A stretch of DNA of 64,000 nt from Marinobacterium sediminicola (GTDB taxonomy: Bacteria > Pseudomonadota > Gammaproteobacteria > Pseudomonadales > Balneatricaceae): contig NZ_CP092123.1 in assembly GCF_022343685.1 (NCBI RefSeq), positions 1,736,001 to 1,800,000 on the forward strand. The letters run 5' to 3'. The notes beneath the pieces were generated by a model. It was not told the DNA's origin. It was given only the letters and a program-made list of their open reading frames with translations, and did no database searches. Positions 8,026 to 16,783 of this stretch are shown here, piece after piece. Made by a program: the position numbers and the translations under genes. Within the stretch, counting starts at the first letter, position 1, and each line of letters opens with the position of its first letter.

Positions 8026-8901
8026 ATGGATCAGCAGGGGCACGATGGCAACTACTTCATTTCGATGACTGACATGATGGTGGGGGTGTTGTTCGTCTTC
8101 ATCATTATCGTGTCTTATTTCGTTATGGAGCTGCAAAAGACGGTCGAGAATAATGACGTTATCTCACGAACTGCGCACGAAAGAATTGTCGAGCGGAAAG
8201 ACAAAGAGATAGCCCTTCTAAAGGAAGAGATAGAAAAGCTTAAGCGAAAATCCTGGGAGCTCTATGCCGCAGCGGCAAATAACAAACGAAGTGAAATCAT
8301 TCAGTCAATTTCGCAGAAGCTCGAGCAGCAGGGCATTAAGGTCAATGTAGACTTGGAAGTGGGTGTCATCAGGCTCGAAGGGGACGGGCTGTTTAACCAG
8401 ACAAGCTCGAACCTGAGTGAGCGGGTAGGTGCCGTTGAACTCATTAATCAGTTATCAGGGGCACTGTACGATAGCATCAGGTGTTACGGCCTTCACAAAG
8501 AAGAGGGGCTAAAACCATCACTCCCTGAAGATTTCGAATCCTGCAACCCGGACCAGGTCTTCATAGAAGCCGTGTATGTAGAAGGACACTCTGATTCAGA
8601 CCGCCTACGCGGTACGCTTAAAGACGGTAGTCGCAACAATTTAGAGCTGAGTGCTCGAAGAGCAACGAATACCTATGCCCAGATGGTCTCTTTTACACCA
8701 TCACTCACGAAGATCGTAAACCCGTTTGACCAGCAGGCATTAAGTACCGCCGCGTACGGCTCGCAGCGCCCGATTAAAGAGGGATATTCAACCGCTGCGA
8801 AAGCAGCGAACCGCCGCATAGATTTGCGTTTTGTGATGTATCTACCAAAGGATGAAGCAGCCCGGGCTAGCCTGCAATCAAGGATAGAGCGTCTGCAATG
8901 A
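8026..8901 (+). CDS. zorB: ZorB, MotB/OmpA-like subunit of type I Zorya
   Basis: 291 aa. A single N-terminal membrane helix (residues 17-36) is preceded by ISMTD, where D16 is the ion-carrying aspartate expected in MotB/ZorB. A coiled stretch (residues 45-80) and a C-terminal OmpA/MotB-like peptidoglycan-binding domain follow, with VEGHSDSDR, LSARRATNTYAQM and ANRRIDLRFVM. With ZorA it would form the envelope-anchored motor. It ends in an ATGA overlap with zorC, so the two are translationally coupled. Confidence 0.93.
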   Translation: MDQQGHDGNYFISMTDMMVGVLFVFIIIVSYFVMELQKTVENNDVISRTAHERIVERKDKEIALLKEEIEKLKRKSWELYAAAANNKRSEIIQSISQKLEQQGIKVNVDLEVGVIRLEGDGLFNQTSSNLSERVGAVELINQLSGALYDSIRCYGLHKEEGLKPSLPEDFESCNPDQVFIEAVYVEGHSDSDRLRGTLKDGSRNNLELSARRATNTYAQMVSFTPSLTKIVNPFDQQALSTAAYGSQRPIKEGYSTAAKAANRRIDLRFVMYLPKDEAARASLQSRIERLQ

Positions 8902-10526
8902 GCGTAAAAGAACTGTTAGACACTTTCGATCCATCGATACGCTTCTCAATTCACCTGCCATCGAAAAGCAGGTTGAAGCAGGCCTCCATCAAGCTCGAGA
9001 GAGATCTTGATGTGCAGTCTACGAGTGTTTCTATTCCTGATCAACTCATCAAGGAGACTGCATCTCTTGTATCAGAGGGGCAGACCAGCCGAATTCCACA
9101 GCGGACCCTTCGCCTGTTCTGTGTTGCAGGCTTAGCCAGTTTTTGTGACATTAGCGAAGCAAAAGGGGCGGTTCAAAATCTTCTTGGAGAAGTTGAAAAA
9201 CGCGCAAAGAGATCGCTTTTGAGAGCGCTATTGAATGGTTATCTGCAAATCGCAGACTTGGACTATGTCTGGACCGGTGCCATTAGACGTTTCCTCAAAA
9301 GACATAGCGACGAACTGCCAGAACGCTGGCGCCAGCGTTGCGAAGACTATGGGCTGCTTGATGAATCCCCCTGCCGGTCGCTTGTTTATTCCTTTAAGGC
9401 GGTTGACGTAAATTTCGATCGTCAATTGCATGAGGCTGGGGTTACTGGGTCACTCTACACAAATGGTATCGGCGCATGCGTACTGAGCGCGATATGTGAC
9501 GAGTTGAGCCAAGGAGAGTGGCTAACTGAAGCAAAGGCAGAGGAGCTATTAGCCCGCTTTCTGTTTTACTTGGCACCACAAGACAAACTCTTGTTTTTGG
9601 GTAGCAAGAACCAGGTAAAGATAGTCCGTGCCTTACTGACGCCCTGCCTAGATGGAGGGGTTAGCCAACAACTGACGCGGCGTATCCAGCATTTCTTGTT
9701 GACTGCATACTCTGATCCTCGAGTAAACCCGGGTAAGTGGGGCCAGGTTCCAACTGAGTTGGTCGAGCTATTAAAACGTTGGCTTACGAAGCAAGCCATG
9801 GGCTTGTTGATCGAGGTGCTAAATAAAACGGCGGATGACCACCACTGGGACTCCAGACACGACTTCTGGAATTACTATCTGGACAACGATCTGGTCGATG
9901 AAGCGTGGGTGGCTTTTGGACCCAATGCCTACCAGCAGGCGACAGATCTGATTCGTTTTGATAGTGATTTTGTGGCCGGGACCTTTGCACAGTTAGTAAA
10001 AGGTGCAGGGCAGATTCAAGCTAATCACTCTGTTTTACTCATGCGGATTGATAGTGTTGTGATCGCCGAGTGGACCCACAATGGTATGGTTCGTCTGTGG
10101 GACAGGGTGGGTACTGGTAGTCCGCCTTTCTACCGTTCTGTTTATAAATCTGAAGTATTGAGAGGCTCAGCAGGTAACCCACCACAAGATGAGCACAGGC
10201 ATGATCAACATGGTAGCTGGAAGAATAAGGTTGCGGCCTTCATACAAGCCCGAACAGGTATAAAACACGGTGCGGTTAAAACCTCCACGCATCCCGGGTC
10301 CAAAAAGCCTTCTGCCAGTACGAACCGGACCTCGGCGGCTCAGTATCATGCTGTACCCAGCACCACCTCAGGACGGACAGGCAATAGGGGGGCGATCTCC
10401 GGGGGGCCTACTACTGGCACCTGTAAATCGTGTGGCAAAACTAAGCCTGCATCTGAGTTTTATTTGTCCCGAAAAAGGCCCGGGCAGCTGACAGTTTTCT
10501 GCAAGCAATGCTCCGCCAAAAAATAA
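8898..10526 (+). CDS. zorC: ZorC, EH-signature protein with an extra C-terminal zinc-ribbon-like tail
   Basis: 542 aa, starting in the ATGA overlap with zorB. It is soluble and mostly helical, with blocks typical of EH_Signature-type ZorC (HWDSRHDFWNYYLDND, VVIAEWTHNGMVRLWD, YKSEVLRG, DQHGSWKNKVAAFI). Known ZorC binds DNA and works with ZorD once the ZorAB motor has sensed infection. After a low-complexity Ser/Thr/Gly linker (about residues 455-505), the last 35 residues contain CKSCGKTKPASEFYLS...FCKQC, two CxxC pairs like small zinc ribbons. I do not recall this tail as a standard part of ZorC. Identity of the core rests on position plus pattern. Confidence 0.85.
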   Translation: MSVKELLDTFDPSIRFSIHLPSKSRLKQASIKLERDLDVQSTSVSIPDQLIKETASLVSEGQTSRIPQRTLRLFCVAGLASFCDISEAKGAVQNLLGEVEKRAKRSLLRALLNGYLQIADLDYVWTGAIRRFLKRHSDELPERWRQRCEDYGLLDESPCRSLVYSFKAVDVNFDRQLHEAGVTGSLYTNGIGACVLSAICDELSQGEWLTEAKAEELLARFLFYLAPQDKLLFLGSKNQVKIVRALLTPCLDGGVSQQLTRRIQHFLLTAYSDPRVNPGKWGQVPTELVELLKRWLTKQAMGLLIEVLNKTADDHHWDSRHDFWNYYLDNDLVDEAWVAFGPNAYQQATDLIRFDSDFVAGTFAQLVKGAGQIQANHSVLLMRIDSVVIAEWTHNGMVRLWDRVGTGSPPFYRSVYKSEVLRGSAGNPPQDEHRHDQHGSWKNKVAAFIQARTGIKHGAVKTSTHPGSKKPSASTNRTSAAQYHAVPSTTSGRTGNRGAISGGPTTGTCKSCGKTKPASEFYLSRKRPGQLTVFCKQCSAKK

Positions 10527-10549
10527 TAGCGATTTAAGAACGACTTACC

Positions 10550-13531
10550 ATGGCCAAACATGAACTGAAGTACGACCCTGCGCCCGGAGGTATCTACCTT
10601 TACCTCACTGAGCAAAAAAGAACGCTGCTTTTGAAGCAAGTGTCGGAAAGGCTCAATGTCGAAAAGTGGGACATTTGCGACGATCTACATTCGCTCAGTG
10701 GACTTGCCAAGCTTGCCGCTTTAACGGTGGATCACACCGATAAAACGCTTGATGAGGAGAAAGCCGTCACCGTTCTGCCAGACGGTGATGGGTACTTTAT
10801 TCCGCACGCTATTGTTGCTGAATTTACCGAAGCTCAGGCTTTATCCTTAGGGCTACCCTCGTCAGTTCCTTTCCAACTTAGGATTGAGACAAACGGCCCT
10901 CTTCTTGAGCCAACGACTCACATCAAAGCTCGCTGGTATTCGTCTGGGCGTCAGGTGCAGGCAGAGAAGGTGGGTGCGATTTTGGAAGTCGGCCCCGCCC
11001 ATTACCGTATACCTGAGCCCCTGTTTTCGTCTTTAGATGCTATCGAGCAGTTCAATACAGCAGATGCAAAGTCGGTTGATGACCGTCTAGAAGCATTGGC
11101 GGGAATGTCGGCGCTTTTCCATGGTGAGGCGCGAGACATTGTACATCTGGAAAAAACACTTAAAGACTTGCGCATTAGTCATGCTACAGCGTTTGGGCTG
11201 GACTTAAAGCCCGGGTCTGATGGGATTACTTTCGATCCGCTGCTCTTTGGGCAAGAGGTTATAGAAGAGGCAGAGATTACGGGTGAACAGATTAGCGACA
11301 CATCACATCTGCTGACCGAAAAGCAACAGGAGCGGTTTGCCAGCAGTTTGTTTAAGCAGAGCGACAAGGCAAAACCGAGCTATGTAATTGAACGCGGGAC
11401 CTATCTCTACATTGACCCATCGTTACGGCCGGCTCTCGAGATAGTAAGAGAGCAACAGCAGGCTGATGCTGCCAGCCGCCGAAATTTCGCAAAAAATCCC
11501 TCTGGATACGTTAAGGATCGACTGTTAGGCGAGAATGCTGATGATCCAGAACTGACCGAAGCTTTAGAGAAGTTATTTGTTGAAACTACAGGGTTCTCTG
11601 ACCGAGTACGAGAGTTAGGGCTTTGGGTACCCAAGGCTATTCCCTGGCTGCAACGTCAACCGAATAGCTGGTTACCCGAAAGTTTTGGACTGAAAATCGG
11701 CGATAAGCTTTTTAAGGTTGACGAGAAAGACTTAGATCACTGCCTGGCGTCGGTTAATCAAGCTATAACCAACCAACAGCCAGAAGCTGTATTCCCTGAT
11801 GGAACCACCGTTCCAGCCTCTGAAGACACGAGATTAGCCTTGGAGTCCCTCCGGGCTGAGCTTCAGCGCAGGACAACAGAGGTTTCAGCAGCAGGCATAC
11901 TAGACGAACCGGAAGTCCTGCCTGATGAACCGGATCATAAGCCCCTCAAACATGTCCTCATCGTAGAAGAAAACGTCGAAGAAGTTTCATATCTGAAGAG
12001 TTATGCGGACCGTTGCGCGTTTTTAACACCCGAAATACCTCAATTACTGAAAAATCCACCGAAACCTCACCAGGTTGAGGGTATAGGCTGGCTTCAAGAG
12101 TGCTGGTGCAAAGGGTTTCCAGGAGCTTTATTAGCTGATGATATGGGGTTGGGTAAGACATTCCAAACCTTGGGCTTCATTTCTTGGTTGCAGCAGAAGC
12201 GTCAACAGTTAGGCCTACCGAGGCAGCCTGTCTTGATCGTTGCACCGACTAGTCTTCTTAATAACTGGCTTGACGAAGAGACGATGCATCTACACGAGCC
12301 AGGTCTTGGTGAACCAGGATTACTTTTCGGCAAAGAACTGAAGATGTTCAAGGGGATGAAGGGTAGTAATGACGTAAAGGAAGGAACAAACACGCTTAAG
12401 CTTGCCTCGTTGGCATCTTGCGACTGGCTCCTGACCACTTACGAAACGCTGCGTGACTATCAAATCTCGTTAGGGATGTTACCACTAGCCTGCGTCGTAT
12501 TCGACGAGATTCAAAGGGTCAAAAACCCGAAATCCCTGACGACTAATGCCTCAAAATCGCTAAATGCAGACTTCACACTAGGCTTGACGGGTACCCCAGT
12601 CGAAAACAGTCTTGCAGATCTTTGGTGCATTTTGGATACGCTGTTTCCAGGGTTAATGGGTGATTTGAAGTCGTTTATGAGCGATTACCCTGAGGATGAT
12701 CATGAAGCACTTGGTAAGCTACGAGCCACTTTGATGGACCGAGCTACAGAAACACCAGCCCCAATGCTACGAAGGTTAAAGCTCGACATCTTGGCCGACT
12801 TGCCAGCCAAAACCCAGCATGTACTTGATGAACCGATGCACGGATACCAGGCGGAATGCTACGACACGTTAATCAAGCAAGTAAAAAGAGAAGAGGTAGC
12901 GAAAGGTCTTAAACTACTACACCATATGCGCGGCATTTCATTGCATCCTCATGCGCCTGACAGTGCTGCTAGTAACGAAGCTGATAATTACATCGCTGAA
13001 TCAGCCAGGCTTCGTACGGTGTTCAAGATCCTCGACCAAGTTGCTTCAAGAAATGAAAAAGTGCTCATCTTTGTTGAGTCCCTTTCGATGCAGGAATGGC
13101 TATCGTTTGTGATCAAGCAGCGGTACAAGCTCAAACGTCTTCCACCTAGGATTTATGGGGAGACCCCATCCGCCGAACGCAAGCGCCTCGTTGATCGCTT
13201 TCAAGAACGCAAAGATGTCTTTGGAGTTATGTTGTTGTCCCCAAAAGCGGGGGGGGTAGGACTGACTATTACGGCTGCAACGCACGTCATACACCTTTCC
13301 CGTTGGTGGAATCCGGCTGTCGAGGATCAATGTACCGACCGAGCTTATCGAATAGGGCAGGAGAGAGAGGTCAACGTGTACATTCCAAGGGCAATACATC
13401 CACTTTACGGTGATGGTAGCTTTGACGCGATTCTGCATGACCTGCTGGAGCGGAAGCGTACGCTCTCCCGCAATATGCTGATTCCAATGGAAAGTAAAGG
13501 CGATATCGACGAGTTTTTTAGCAAGCTCTAA
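10550..13531 (+). CDS. zorD: ZorD, SNF2-family helicase/nuclease effector of type I Zorya
   Basis: 993 aa. The first half (about 1-500) is a Zorya-specific regulatory region without obvious motifs. The SNF2 ATPase follows: Walker A DDMGLGKT (K536), Walker B DEIQ (D652-Q655), motif III LTGTP with ENSLADLW, and in lobe 2 GGVGLTIT and the QCTDRAYRIGQ box (927-937). All motifs needed for ATP hydrolysis are present. In characterised Zorya, ZorD degrades or translocates on invading DNA. It is the last gene of the ABCD run, 23 nt after zorC. The frame is intact, so the system should be functional unless transcription is affected by the IS insertions nearby. Confidence 0.93.
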   Translation: MAKHELKYDPAPGGIYLYLTEQKRTLLLKQVSERLNVEKWDICDDLHSLSGLAKLAALTVDHTDKTLDEEKAVTVLPDGDGYFIPHAIVAEFTEAQALSLGLPSSVPFQLRIETNGPLLEPTTHIKARWYSSGRQVQAEKVGAILEVGPAHYRIPEPLFSSLDAIEQFNTADAKSVDDRLEALAGMSALFHGEARDIVHLEKTLKDLRISHATAFGLDLKPGSDGITFDPLLFGQEVIEEAEITGEQISDTSHLLTEKQQERFASSLFKQSDKAKPSYVIERGTYLYIDPSLRPALEIVREQQQADAASRRNFAKNPSGYVKDRLLGENADDPELTEALEKLFVETTGFSDRVRELGLWVPKAIPWLQRQPNSWLPESFGLKIGDKLFKVDEKDLDHCLASVNQAITNQQPEAVFPDGTTVPASEDTRLALESLRAELQRRTTEVSAAGILDEPEVLPDEPDHKPLKHVLIVEENVEEVSYLKSYADRCAFLTPEIPQLLKNPPKPHQVEGIGWLQECWCKGFPGALLADDMGLGKTFQTLGFISWLQQKRQQLGLPRQPVLIVAPTSLLNNWLDEETMHLHEPGLGEPGLLFGKELKMFKGMKGSNDVKEGTNTLKLASLASCDWLLTTYETLRDYQISLGMLPLACVVFDEIQRVKNPKSLTTNASKSLNADFTLGLTGTPVENSLADLWCILDTLFPGLMGDLKSFMSDYPEDDHEALGKLRATLMDRATETPAPMLRRLKLDILADLPAKTQHVLDEPMHGYQAECYDTLIKQVKREEVAKGLKLLHHMRGISLHPHAPDSAASNEADNYIAESARLRTVFKILDQVASRNEKVLIFVESLSMQEWLSFVIKQRYKLKRLPPRIYGETPSAERKRLVDRFQERKDVFGVMLLSPKAGGVGLTITAATHVIHLSRWWNPAVEDQCTDRAYRIGQEREVNVYIPRAIHPLYGDGSFDAILHDLLERKRTLSRNMLIPMESKGDIDEFFSKL

Positions 13532-13722
13532 AGTTGGAATTTAACGATGGTATTGTCGTTGGTTATACCTGGCTTACTCACTTCAGGGTATAAAGACGAC
13601 TGTCCCATGTTCGGTGTGCATAGAGCACCAATTCGACACTTAACAAAGCTGAAGGGACGACTGACCCTCATGCACCAATGGTATCTCGTTGGGCTGATTC
13701 AATTTCAAGGATGAGATAAGTG

Positions 13723-14251
13723 ATGGCTAATGGCACACTTAAAGTAGCAGAAACTGAAAACCCTCTAGCTGTATTGATTGATGCTGACAATGCGAACCCC
13801 AACATAGTCGATGGCCTGCTGAGCGAAATCGCAAAACTGGGGGTAGCAAGCGTCAAGCGCATCTATGGGGATTGGACAATACCAAACCTCAATGGTTGGA
13901 AGTTGGTTCTCCTGGAGCATTCGATTCAACCCATCCAACAGTTTCGCTACACGACTGGTAAAAACGCGACCGATAGCGCGATGATCATCGACGCCATGGA
14001 CTTACTGTACACGGGGCCGTTCAAAGGATTCTGCATTGTATCCAGTGATAGTGACTTTACCCGTTTAGCCTCCCGGCTAAGGGAAGCAGGTAAGGTTGTT
14101 TACGGCTTTGGTGAGATGAAAACACCAAAGCCGTTCGTCGCCGCGTGTGATCGTTTCATTTACACCGAGGTATTTACGCCTCAACACTCAGGCTCAGATA
14201 ACGAAGAGGTTTCATCGGAAGCAGCACTATCTAAACAGACATCAAAGGAGT
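13723..14251 (+). pseudogene. 5' part of IS-interrupted NYN-LOTUS (LabA/DUF88-type) gene
   Basis: Encodes the NYN/PIN-like nuclease domain with its acidic site visible: LIDADN (D20, D22, N23), NATDSAMIIDAMD (D84), SSDSDF (D109, D111). The LabA/DUF88 family has predicted or shown RNase activity. The IS at 14252 cuts codon 178. Joining base 14251 to 15474 (one GAGT copy removed) continues in frame into a LOTUS/OST-HTH domain to give 257 aa, the usual length for NYN-LOTUS proteins. The truncated frame would still make a protein ending LTCSPLSKPASS, with the NYN domain whole, so residual activity is possible. It starts 191 nt after zorD. Confidence 0.9.
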
Positions 14252-14313
14252 TGACCTGCTCCCCACTTTCTAAACCAGCAAGCTCTTAGTAATGTTCATC
14301 ACAGAGAAGGAAG

Positions 14314-14583
14314 ATGAACATGAAGAAGCGATTCACTGAAGAACAGATCATCCCGATCCTGAAAGAAGCGGAAGCAGGCCTGCCAGTCAAAGAGCTGTGT
14401 CGGAAGTACAGTATCTCCGACGCCACGTTTTATACGTGGCGTAAAAAGTACGGTGGCATGGAGGTTTCAGAGGCCCGCCGGCTGAAGGCGCTAGAAGATG
14501 AGAATGCTCGACTGAAGAAGCTTCTGGCGGAGTCGATGCTCGATACCGAGGCCTTGAAGGCGGCGTTGAACCGAAAGTATTAA
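14314..14583 (+). CDS. IS3-family transposase OrfA (HTH protein), right copy
   Basis: 89 aa, identical to the left-copy OrfA: HTH at about residues 25-48 and a leucine-zipper-like helix after it. GGAAG precedes the ATG. The stop lies 23 nt before the first ATG of orfB, which lies in the -1 frame. Confidence 0.95.
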   Translation: MNMKKRFTEEQIIPILKEAEAGLPVKELCRKYSISDATFYTWRKKYGGMEVSEARRLKALEDENARLKKLLAESMLDTEALKAALNRKY

Positions 14584-14606
14584 CCGTCGGGAACAAGCGC
14601 GAGGCC

Positions 14607-15452
14607 GTGCACACGATGCGATCTGAAACAGCAATATCGGAACGCAGGGCCTGTTCACTCGTCGGGTTATGCCGCGCCACACAGCGCTATGAGCCTCGCT
14701 ACTCCGCCGAGAATGATGCGTTAGCCGAACGGATCCGGGAGCTCGCGTTGGAGCGGCGCCGATTTGGCTATCGGCGCGTCCATCAGCTCTTGCGTCGGGA
14801 AGGCATCGAAGTGAACCACAAGAAGGTCTATCGGTTATACCGGCAGGCTGGGTTAGCCGTTCGCAAGCGTAAACGCCGCAAAGGCATAATGCTGGAACGT
14901 CAGCCACTGACGCTGCCCGATCGACCCAACCAGACCTGGTCTATGGATTTTGTCATGGATTCACTCTCGAATGGCCGACGCATTAAGTGTCTGACAATCG
15001 TGGATGACTTCACGAAAGAGTGCCTGGACATACCGGTTGCACTGGGCATATCAGGTGAACAGGTCTGTCGCTCACTCGATGCTATAGCGGCGTTCAGAGG
15101 CTATCCGAGCGCTGTCAGAACGGACCAAGGGCCGGAGTTTACTGGTAAAGCACTGGATCAGTGGGCCTATGAGAATAAGGTGGAACTGATGCTGATACAG
15201 CCTGGAAAGCCGATGCAAAACGGGTATATCGAAAGCTTTAATGGCAAGTTCCGGGATGAATGTCTGAATGAGCACTGGTTTGGGGATTTGGCTCAGGCCC
15301 GGCGGCTCATCAGTGAATGGCGAGTCGATTATAATGAACAACGACCGCACTCATCACTGGGCTACCAGACCCCGTTGGAGTTCGCATCTGCGTTCCGGAA
15401 GCAGGAAATAGACTCAACAACCAACAACATTACTAGAAGCCGGTTGGATTAA
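14607..15452 (+). CDS. IS3-family transposase OrfB (DDE integrase), right copy
   Basis: 281 aa, identical to the left-copy OrfB, with HTH_21 and rve core and all three catalytic acidic positions in context (DFVMD, TDQGPEF, YIESFNG). No inactivating change is visible, so the element should still be able to move. Confidence 0.95.
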   Translation: MHTMRSETAISERRACSLVGLCRATQRYEPRYSAENDALAERIRELALERRRFGYRRVHQLLRREGIEVNHKKVYRLYRQAGLAVRKRKRRKGIMLERQPLTLPDRPNQTWSMDFVMDSLSNGRRIKCLTIVDDFTKECLDIPVALGISGEQVCRSLDAIAAFRGYPSAVRTDQGPEFTGKALDQWAYENKVELMLIQPGKPMQNGYIESFNGKFRDECLNEHWFGDLAQARRLISEWRVDYNEQRPHSSLGYQTPLEFASAFRKQEIDSTTNNITRSRLD

Positions 15453-15473
15453 ATGTTGGGGGCAGGTCAGAGT

Positions 15474-15718
15474 TACGTGGGAACACGAAGCTTCTTCTAA
15501 TGATTCGCACTGGCATTGACGCTGCGTCTGATGACAATGGTTGGGCCCACCTTGGTTTTGTAGGTAACTACATTGCAAAGGCCAGTCCTGACTTTGATCC
15601 TCGTAACTATGGTTACAAGAAACTAAGTGATTTAGTAGAGGCAATTGGCCTCTTTGAAATCCAATGGGATGGGAAAGTGGTCTTAATCCGTGATGCTAGA
15701 AAAAATGGCTCTCGGTAA
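15474..15718 (+). pseudogene. 3' part of the NYN-LOTUS gene (LOTUS/OST-HTH domain)
   Basis: In frame with codon 178 of the 13723 gene once the IS is removed: LRGNTKLLLMIRTGIDAASDDNGW and then the OST-HTH/LOTUS winged-helix pattern (AHLGFVGNYIAKASPDFDPRNYGYKKLSDLVEAIGLFEI). LOTUS domains bind RNA (G-quadruplex or dsRNA in studied cases). An internal ATG at 15500 could start a stand-alone 72-aa LOTUS protein, but I see no ribosome site before it. Confidence 0.88.
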
Positions 15719-16098
15719 GTCAGTTTGCATCAAGGAGCGTGAGCTGTATGGGAAAGATATTTCCTTGTCGTGTTGACCAATCCCTTGGAGGGCGTTGTAC
15801 ACCATACTACTGGAACATGAACTCCCTAGGTATTTTTTGCCTTTTCGACTTTGCTATCAAATGAGAGCTCTTTGACCTGATTATAGTCTGCCAACACTAT
15901 GGGAAATCAAGTTTTTAAAAAATGTCAGTGTACAGTCTCAGTGCCGATAACGTGATTTATCGGCATACCTGTATATGCGCATCACAATTCGTATGTTCAA
16001 TCTGCGTTTACCGCTGGTTTCGTGCATATGCCTGTGTAGACCCATGAAGCAGAATTCAGCCCGAAACCGGAATCGACCTCAAAGCTGAAATGACCCAA

Positions 16099-16123
16099 TG
16101 ATAGCCAAAGCCTCTGGCTATCA
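16099..16123. repeat. Inverted repeat, 9-bp arms
   Basis: TGATAGCCA, 7-nt loop, TGGCTATCA; the arms are a perfect match. No T-run follows on either strand, so it is not a standard terminator. Confidence 0.6.
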
Positions 16124-16145
16124 GGGCTACAGCACATTCTACGAA

Positions 16146-16184
16146 TTCCGATTTGGTGTGAACTAATTCACTTTTAAATCGGAA
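16146..16184. repeat. Long imperfect dyad
   Basis: Outer arms TTCCGATTT / AAATCGGAA and inner arms GTGAA / TTCAC around a CTAA loop, with 3-4 unpaired bases between. It could be a bound operator, a hairpin RNA or a mobile-element end. Confidence 0.55.
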
Positions 16185-16433
16185 CTGACACGTGTCTTGC
16201 TTCTGATAAATGGCGCTGAAGCGCCTATACCTATATTCGTATAATGTATATTATGTTAAATTTGATAACGGACAATAAGGTTCAAGCTCACCCAGGACTG
16301 CTTGCATCATCCTCTTCTATGAATCATTTGCTCTTTTATGCGCGCCACACAACTAAGCAACCCATCGATCTGCTTGAGTAGCTCGATCGAATTTTTCTCG
16401 GCTGCCAGTACTGTGATATGGGACTCTGCTTGG

Positions 16434-16730
16434 CTAAGCCCTGTACACTTCCACAGGGCTGTCCAGATAGTTACAAATCAGTCCGGGGTGCAGTTCTACC
16501 AACTCTCGAGTAAGTTCCGACTGCACCACGAACATCTGGTGACATGGAGATTGATCAGTCTTGGCAAGAACCTCATAAAGGCGACCTCGGGTCAGTACTT
16601 TATGATTGTGGTCGATCAGATCGGCTTCAATCTGAACCAAACTGCCTATCGGGATTGCCTTCCATAGCTGATGGGATTCCAACACCATCTCTGTCCCGAT
16701 GTCGATGAATTCGGGGCCGAGTGAACACAT
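16434..16730 (-). CDS. Hypothetical protein, up to 98 aa
   Basis: Lies 53 nt downstream of the response-regulator gene on the same strand. The sequence has normal protein composition (VLESHQLWKAIPIGSLVQIEADLID, GRLYEVLAK, MFVVQSELTRELVELHPGL) and reads like a small beta-rich domain. The start may be the internal Met at residue 15. No family recognised. Confidence 0.5.
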   Translation of the reverse strand: MCSLGPEFIDIGTEMVLESHQLWKAIPIGSLVQIEADLIDHNHKVLTRGRLYEVLAKTDQSPCHQMFVVQSELTRELVELHPGLICNYLDSPVEVYRA

Positions 16731-16783
16731 GGAAGATCACCTGCTGCTACTGGGTCTGTATCCAGTATAGCGCATGCCGAAAA

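Larger units (their letters stand above)
14252..15469 (+). mobile_element. IS3-family element (IS407-group-like), right copy, 1218 bp
   Basis: Same element as 2850-4067 in the opposite orientation. Ends TGACCTGCTCCCC...GGGGGCAGGTCA; target duplication GAGT at 14248-14251 and 15470-15473, different from the CATG of the left copy. Each copy therefore moved in by itself. It inserted into the NYN-LOTUS gene. Two identical inverted 1.2-kb copies about 10.2 kb apart can recombine to flip the whole HEPN-ASCH-Zorya block. Confidence 0.96.
15719..16433. other. Gene-free stretch with inverted repeats; likely right edge of the accessory region
   Basis: About 715 bp without a supported gene. It holds two clear dyads (16099-16123 and 16146-16184) and AT-rich runs around 16230-16270 (TATACC, TATTCG, TATAATGTATATTATG). 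To the right, core-type genes begin. No tRNA, integrase or direct-repeat att site is seen. A short mobile remnant or a structured RNA are both possible. Confidence 0.5.

Noticed and set aside
2846-15473. Composite transposon carrying Zorya between two IS copies
   Set aside because: Each IS has its own, different 4-bp duplication on both sides and each splits a gene that rejoins in frame; the block was present before the insertions.
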